Assembly (NCBI RefSeq): GCF_002127325.2
Contig: NC_035437.2
Coordinates: 161,857,408 to 161,921,407, forward strand
Reading direction: 5' to 3'
Source: Helianthus annuus
Taxonomy: Eukaryota > Streptophyta > Magnoliopsida > Asterales > Asteraceae
Length of the DNA: 64,000 nucleotides
Below, piece by piece: positions 57,458 through 64,000 of the stretch; the first letter of the stretch is position 1; every line of letters begins with the position of its first letter. The notes beneath the pieces are model-generated. The model saw only the letters and a program-made list of their open reading frames with translations, made no database searches and was not told the origin of the DNA. A program made the translations under genes and the position numbers.

Positions 57458-58022
57458 TGTCACGACCCCCGACCCACCCTGGACGGAATCGGGTGCCGTG
57501 AACAGTCCAGTGGTACCGGTGATTATTTTTGAAAAACATTGCAGCGGAATTTTCATCAGGACCGTGAGTTAGGAAAAATATCAGAGTTTAGAAAACACCG
57601 GATTTTATTTAAATAGATGGGATAAACCCATGTTTTATAATGGTAGCTTTAATAAAGATAAATTTTATTTTATAAAACAATATTTCTTTAATAAGCCATT
57701 TCTTGATGCCTTTCAGTGCCGTATCCAGCCTTATGATAATTACCTGAAACATGTTTGAAAAAAGGTTTTGTCAGCGGGAATGCTGAGTGAATTCATTCCA
57801 TTTTTATACAAATATATTGTTATACCTTACAGTATTAAGGTTTTATATTTATTTGCATTTACCTTACTTAATCAGTATTTTGTCATATAATAGCAATTCC
57901 AATATAACAGCAATAATATCACTCATTGGTTTACTTTCATTCAATAGTGAATTAATCAAATAACTATACTTTACTGTTATTCAATTTATCTATCATTAGG
58001 CAATTCCTATGACTGGGTCATA

Positions 58023-58457
58023 TCACTGTTGATCATTCTTTCAACTAGTGACTCTGACCATATCACTTGTTCATAACACTGTTGATCATTCTTTCAACTA
58101 AGGTCTTTGGTCATATCGCTGTTGATCATTCTTTCAACTAGCGATGGCACTGTTGATCATTCTTTCAACTAGTGCTTCTGGTCATTATCACTGTTGATCA
58201 TTCTTTCAACTAGTGATTCTAATTATAACACTGTTGATCATTCTTTCAACTAGTGTCTTTGGTCATATCGCTGTTGATCATTCTTTCAACTAGCGATTCT
58301 ATTCATGGCACTGTTGATCATTCTTTCAACTAGTGCTTCTGGTCATTATCACTGTTGATCATTCTTTCAACTAGTGATTCTAATTATAACACTGTTGATC
58401 ATTCTTTCAACTAGTGTCTTTGGACATATCACTGCTGATCATTCTTTCAGCTAGTGA
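58023..58457. repeat. Eleven-unit hairpin array with compensatory stem changes
   Basis: Each ~41-bp unit has NNACT-GTTGA, an 8-nt loop (tcattctt), TCAAC, one bulged base and the complement of the first stem. First-stem variants pair with themselves: TCACT/AGTGA, ACACT/AGTGT, GCACT/AGTGC, TCGCT/AGCGA. The last unit changes GTTGA/TCAAC to GCTGA/TCAGC on both sides. The second unit is the only clear exception (ACACT/AAGGT). Confidence 0.93.
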
Positions 58458-59389
58458 CTTTGGACATAATGATGTCTTATTACTTTGTCAAATATATTAT
58501 CTCTAGCACCAAATCATGCAAACCAGAATAATGACATTTTATGTCAATTATTATAACTTATCAAAATATGTTAATTCATTAATTGTAATATTATGATATA
58601 ATAACCTGACTACAAATAGAATACAGTATACTTGACTTTGTTATGGTATCTGCCATTTAGATTTATATATAATAATTATGGTTATGCTAACTTTCTGGGT
58701 AATAGCAATGAGAATCAAATAATGTATAATACCTCCCATACCAGTAGTTATTATAAAATATAATAACTTAATTACTGTAAGTATAACTGGTAACCATTTA
58801 GGATTTAAGAAAGCAATTTGCAATATAATTGTTTTACGAAAAGGTGATAAAACTGTGATAAAAGAGTATGGACTCACAAACGGTGAGAAAAGAGAAATGA
58901 ACTCACAGTGCAGATTTCTACGGGCAGTGTATAAGCCTACTGATTAGCCTTGATTATTTCTAATTTAACAATAATGCACACAAAACAGGATTAGTGATCA
59001 ATACAGCAGTTACGATAACTTCCCGAGATCAAATTCTCACAATGAATGACCAAGTGCAATACTTCAACTCATTTATCAAAATGACAAACGACAAAGTATA
59101 GTACTTCAACTCATTATCGAATTATCGACAACGACAAAGTACAATGCTTCAACTCATTTATCGGATTACCGACAAACGACAAAGCATAACCCAATGTGGG
59201 CGGCACTTAGGCATTCCTTGGATATATTGATCACTCGGAAAATGAATCGTAATAGCGATTGAGTTATTACCCTGATTGCGGCAGCGTTTCGAGGTTTGTG
59301 TGTGTTAATTATGGTAAACAGAGCATAACTCCGTGCCTCAGACGAATTTCTTCGTCGTTCAAACGCAGAATTTCAAGTCCCAACCTCTC

Positions 59390-59399
59390 CTATTTATAG
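59390..59399 (-). promoter_or_regulatory. TATA box of the LTR promoter
   Basis: Minus strand actataaata followed by ggagagg. Transcription would start about 30 bp below (near 59360), placing the hairpin array in the transcribed leader. Confidence 0.6.
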
Positions 59400-59719
59400 T
59401 TGAAAAATGGTCCCCCTCGCGTGTCACGACAGGGAAACCTGGTCCTGGCGCGTGGCGCGAGAGGTCACTTTTGATATGAGGTAGCCACGCGTCTCAGTAG
59501 CTTGGGTGAGTCGACGGTTCGAGAAAATTCGATTTCTATCGAAAACTGTTTAGATAATACTAACTAGGAATTACCCCCCTGAGTTTTAGGGGCCCTGATC
59601 CTGATTCCGATTGTTCTGAAACTTTCAGGGTTTGTGCAGAATTACTTGGGTGTCTCAGTTAGGTTTTCCTATTGAATAAGATAATATAATAAATAATAGT
59701 TTTGTCGAGGGTTGTTACA

Positions 59720-62700
59720 TCCTCCCCACCTTAATAAAAATCTCGTCCTCGAGATTTGGGTTATGATATTTCTGTTAGATTTATGTCATAATTTAGTCAA
59801 CAAATGACACGGAAGTGAATACAAATTTTGTGAATACCCATAAATAGGACTTAATGGTTCAACTGAATTATTTCAAGAAATTGATGATAACCGAATGAGA
59901 TAGAATGGTATAGTTTTCAAAGTGAGTAGGTTCAGGCCAAAAGATATATGATAAATAGATTTTAAAATAAATGTGAGGGACTTTTGGAATCAATAAAATT
60001 CTTTATTAAAAGAAATCTTACTTGATTGATAACTGAGGAAGATTTAGAATTGACGGGTTCAAAATGAAATAAAAGTATGAAAAATGAATTGTCAAATATT
60101 TGAGGTATGAAAAATCAATATGTTGAGATGAGTGAATTTGCAAAGATACACCAGAAGATGATAAAGTTAGTGTATTATTGTTTAGATATCCAAGTTGTTT
60201 TTGGTATGACTAACCATTATGGTATATTTGTATAGCAATTGTGATATATATATATTATTTGTTTCACATTTGTAAATGGTTACTATTTTTAAATAAATAT
60301 TATTTTAGTATTTTCACTATACTATGTAAAATAATTTATATTTATTATGTAATATAGATTACAAAATACTATAGTGAAGTTATTACATTTACAAAATATT
60401 TTAGTATTTATGGTTTTGTAAAAGAATCACTATTATTTATAACGTTGTGAATAAAAGGGGTAAAAGTATTTGTAAAATATTTTATATAACACTGGGTCAA
60501 TTCTATGTGATTACTTATTTTTATTTTGAAACCATATAGCGTTTGTAAAATGTAGTTACAAATGTTGTGGTGACTATTCCTTATGTATTACAATGTTCTT
60601 CTAACCCAATGTAGTCGCTGACTACTATATTATTCTTATATGGTTATTTTCTTATTAGAGTGCTATGGTGCATAATTACCACAATATAGGTGATACATAA
60701 TTATTTATTTTATGTGTTCCTTTAATTCTGGTATTGTTTTATGAAAATATGTTTTCTCTTTACAGTACAAAGTAAAATATATAATTAAGATTTACTAAAT
60801 AAGTATGATGACTTAATTAACTAGTCATTATCATGGCGAATATTGGTTAGCGCTGCCTTGTTTAAGCATAGGTGGCCAGTCCATGCCTAACTAAGGCTAG
60901 GCTATTCAATACATGCCCTTGATAATAATTCTAGTATCTAAAAATAATAATACTAATAATATTAATATTAATTGTCAAAAATGCATAAATTTAAATGAGA
61001 GTATACTTTAAACAAAATTTTATACGTAAAAATATAAATTCTTTACCTTAATGGTTTAACAAGAATTTTAGATATAAGAATATTATATTGTAAGTTTCCA
61101 TATAATCAATTAAATTTATATAATGTTTTTCGATCAATGATGATAAAGTAAGAAATATCACGAAAGGCTCGGTTGGTTGTAAGGACTACGGAATTTAGGA
61201 CATGAAATGGTGGATCATTATTTTAGCACATAATTGTGTTAAGATTGCTTTTATAAAATAAATCAATAAAGCGGATTCAATATAAATAAATAAATAATTA
61301 AATCTTAGATTAGCGCAATATTTAAATTTTGTGAAAATGTCATTTACAAAGTGATCGTGATTAAAGAAATAATTTAGTGAGGTCGAAGGTCAAGAAAGCA
61401 TGCTATAGTTCAAGAGAATTGAAGTGCTTGTCGGGACTATTTAGAATATGATGGCTTCAATCCATCATATGGGATTTTGAATTGAATACGTAATACGAGC
61501 GAGTTTAAATAATTGAACTTGGTGTAAACAAAACGAGTTCATGTATTAATAAGAAATTTTGGATATGGTTACAACAAAAACCATGTATGCTAAAGGGAAT
61601 TGAGTTTTTCAAGAAACTTATTGACTCGATATCAAAGAGTCAACGTTTTGCAATAAACGTGGTTTATAAATGGAAAGATCAAGTATAGTGATACAATATT
61701 TGAACTTTTGATAAAAATAACAATTTGGAATGAAGCCCTCCAGTGGTCTTTATAACTCAAACGAACCATATGCGCAACAAACAGTGCATGTGTAAGATGT
61801 GGAATTACCAAGAAATGAAATAAATCAATATTTGCTACTATGAAAGAAATCCTCATGATATGACGACTATTAGAGGAAGTAGAAATGCGAAAGTCAACTT
61901 TTTATAGGCAGAAATCAGAATTGTAACGAAAGAAATATAAGAACTTCTTATCTGGAATTTCGTGTGATAACTATTTGTTAAATGACATTATCAGAGAATG
62001 TCGAATGAAGTGAAATGAAATCGGGGATTTGTAAAAATATATGACTTCTTTTGTAGTGCTAATAATTATGACTTAGGTTAGACTGTGCATCGAAAATTGT
62101 GAAATTTTGTTACAACGTACCTCGGCGAGATTTATGTCAGTTGTAGGATCCTGTGGAAAAGTGCTTCTTTTTAATTAGTAGTTTTTCTATTTACAGAATT
62201 AGTATTGGTGTCATCGTGCCTAATTTATATTTTCCAAAGGTCTTTGTATGTGATATACTTTGACCTTTGTGGACATATAAGGTTCATGTGTTTTCTTGTG
62301 TATTAGCACAACTTTATATGCTTCTTACTTGCATTAATAGTCTATGGTAATGTTTTGGAAATTCTTATATTTTTGATGATATCCTAATTTTAAAGAGTTC
62401 TCATTTACGAGGTAGATGATCAAACGAAATAATGTTTGATATCGAAAAAGAGATTCCTGATAAAGAAATCTAGACACAGACGCTTGTGCTTTATTTCAAA
62501 TTGTCGATCCTTATGGTTTTTGGAATTTCTTATAGATACACATATCTATATAATTATATATTTCACATGCTGTAATATACATACCCTTTATAAGGTTAAT
62601 GTATTTAACAGATTCTTTATTTTCAAAAACAAGTCTGATATTAGGCCATGATACTTATTTAGGGAAATCTTGTCACTTGTTTGACATTTTATATACCCCA

Positions 62701-63287
62701 TCTTACCCGGTTCGCGCTGGAGAGGCAATTTCAGTATATCCGGACAAGCTGGAGAGTCTGCTACTCTATACCCAGTTTTGCCGGAGAAAATTTTCTATTT
62801 CCCATAAATAGTATCTTTTCAAAAAGTGCCTCTTTTATTAGAGCGTTTATCCAGACTCAAGGAAATTTGCATTTCCATATATATCTTTATTCTAGACTAA
62901 GTAATATCAATGAACAAGAATAAATAGCAATTAAATGCTGTTACCTGCTAATCGTTATTTTTATGGAATACCAATATCCATTACATTATACTTATTTATA
63001 CTTATATAAGTAATTTTATTTTGAAGCTTGTATTAAGGCAAAATTCATAAGTTCGAGTCTAAGTATCATTATGAGTGCTATCAGATAATATTAAATTTCT
63101 AACTTTTCGTTTAGGTATTATTATAACACCTAATCGTTTTAAACAAGTGGCTTAGCTTATACTAAGGCATCTTTTCTTATGTTCAAGTCTAAATTTTATC
63201 AGATGTGCTACCAGTTAATAGCAATCTCCTAACTCTTTTATTTAAGTATGGTTATCACAACACTTATAGGCTTAAAGCAGTGGCTTA
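59720..63287 (-). other. Internal domain of the second LARD-like element, non-coding
   Basis: AT-rich, no ORF with retrotransposon protein content. Near its right end (63020-63287) two diverged units of about 130 bp repeat, ending aagtggcttagct. Confidence 0.78.
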
Positions 63288-63299
63288 GCTCTGATACCA
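63288..63299 (-). other. Primer binding site for initiator tRNA-Met
   Basis: Minus strand TGGTATCAGAGC, five bases from the LTR. Confidence 0.92.
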
Positions 63300-63304
63300 C
63301 CTTC

Positions 63305-64000
63305 TGTCACGACCCCCGACCCACCCTGGACGGAATCGGGTGCCGTGAACAGTCCAGTGGTACCGGTGATTATTTTTGAAAAACATTGCAGCGGAATTTT
63401 CATCAGGACCGTGAGTTAGGAAAAATATCAGAGTTTAGAAAACACCGGATTTTATTTAAATAGATGGGATAAACCCATGTTTTATAATGGTAGCTTTAAT
63501 AAAGATAAATTTTATTTTATAAAACAATATTTCTTTAATAAGCCATTTCTTGATGCCTTTCAGTGCCGTATCCAGCCTTATGATAATTACCTGAAACATG
63601 TTTGAAAAAGGTTTTGTCAGCGGGAATGCTGAGTGAATTCATTCCATTTTTATACAAATATATTGTTATACCTTACAGTATTAAGGTTTTATATTTATTT
63701 GCATTTACCTTACTTAATCAGTATTTTGTCATATAATAGCAATTCCAATATAACAGCAATAATATCACTCATTGGTTTACTTTCATTCAATAGTGAATTA
63801 ATCAAATAACTATACTTTACTGTTATTCAATTTATCTATCATTAGGCAATTCCTATGACTGGGTCATATCACTGTTGATCATTCTTTCAACTAGTGACTC
63901 TGACCATATCACTTGTTCATAACACTGTTGATCATTCTTTCAACTAAGGTCTTTGGTCATATCGCTGTTGATCATTCTTTCAACTAGCGATGGCACTGTT
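63305..64000 (-). repeat. 5' LTR of the second LARD-like element, truncated by the window
   Basis: Direct copy of 57458 onward, including the first hairpin units from 63869. Confidence 0.93.

Larger units (their letters stand above)
57458..59719 (-). repeat. 3' LTR of the second LARD-like element
   Basis: 2,262 bp, TG...CA. Holds the covarying hairpin array (58023-58457), a 3-unit ~45-bp repeat (59040-59190, acttcaactcattatc...), a GC-rich hairpin block (59419-59465), and a TATA box on the minus strand. Confidence 0.87.
57458..64000 (-). mobile_element. Second non-coding LTR retrotransposon (LARD-like), right end outside window
   Basis: Left LTR 57458-59719 and right LTR from 63305 start identically (TGTCACGACCCCCGACCC) and match almost base for base over the 696 bp available. 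PBS (minus) at 63288-63299; a purine tract (minus) at 59720-59732. The 3.6-kb interior encodes no Gag or Pol. Target site next to the left LTR is TATGT (57453-57457). Confidence 0.9.

Noticed and set aside
58023..58457. Regular short repeats with variable spacers, CRISPR-like at first sight
   Set aside because: Units are hairpins inside a plant LTR present in both LTRs, spacers are repeats themselves, and no cas genes exist in a nuclear plant genome.
57458..64000. Autonomous Ty3-type element
   Set aside because: No Gag, protease, reverse transcriptase or integrase motif in any frame of the internal domain.

Overview
The window is nuclear DNA of a flowering plant made almost wholly of nested transposable elements; I see no intact ordinary host gene. 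Plant origin follows from initiator-tRNA-Met primer sites in three LTR elements, a Ty1/copia Gag, plant-type Helitron ends, PIF/Harbinger elements with TTA target duplications, and fragments of plant genes (lambda glutathione transferase, CIA1, a WVD2/TPX2-like exon). The element styles resemble those of Asteraceae, but that is an impression, not a demonstration.

Layout. 1-5213: 5' half of a copia retrotransposon on the minus strand (gag, repeat-rich leader, PBS, 5' LTR), inserted in the arm of a long inverted repeat (5214-6187). 6380-8250: small elements (hAT MITE, foldback, Harbinger MITE, a 142-bp-armed palindrome). 8272-32462: an old element with terminal inverted repeats and a scattered ggcgttt motif, interrupted by a MULE (9606-10946, perfect 9-bp TSD) and by the centrepiece, a 20.4-kb Helitron (11664-32083). 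32463-39564: elements separated by (TA)n tracts, one holding a 3.9-kb probable solo LTR (35477-39353), itself hit by a small Helitron. 40521-49119: a young non-coding LTR retrotransposon with 2.95-kb LTRs and a perfect TSD. 49728-52992: two internally deleted PIF/Harbinger elements and a SINE-like insertion. 53124-57457: two abutting minus-strand Helitrons, the larger carrying exons of several host genes. 57458-64000: a second non-coding LTR retrotransposon inserted in one of those captured exons.

The main Helitron has a TC 5' end, a 3' hairpin plus CTAG, and an A/T insertion site. It encodes a three-B3-domain protein (340 aa), an RPA70-like single-stranded-DNA-binding protein (552 aa) and the Rep/helicase transposase on the plus strand, then two more B3 proteins (123 and 453 aa) on the minus strand. 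By spliced reconstruction the four accessory genes keep open frames; the Rep/helicase has an 8-bp duplication and a 1-bp loss in its helicase exon. RPA-like genes are known Helitron cargo; a set of B3 DNA-binding genes on both flanks is not something I recognise as standard and is the best candidate for a new system.

A second theme is hairpin arrays in the transcribed leaders of the non-coding LTR elements. The clearest is eleven hairpins at 58023-58457 whose stems vary between units by paired, compensating changes.
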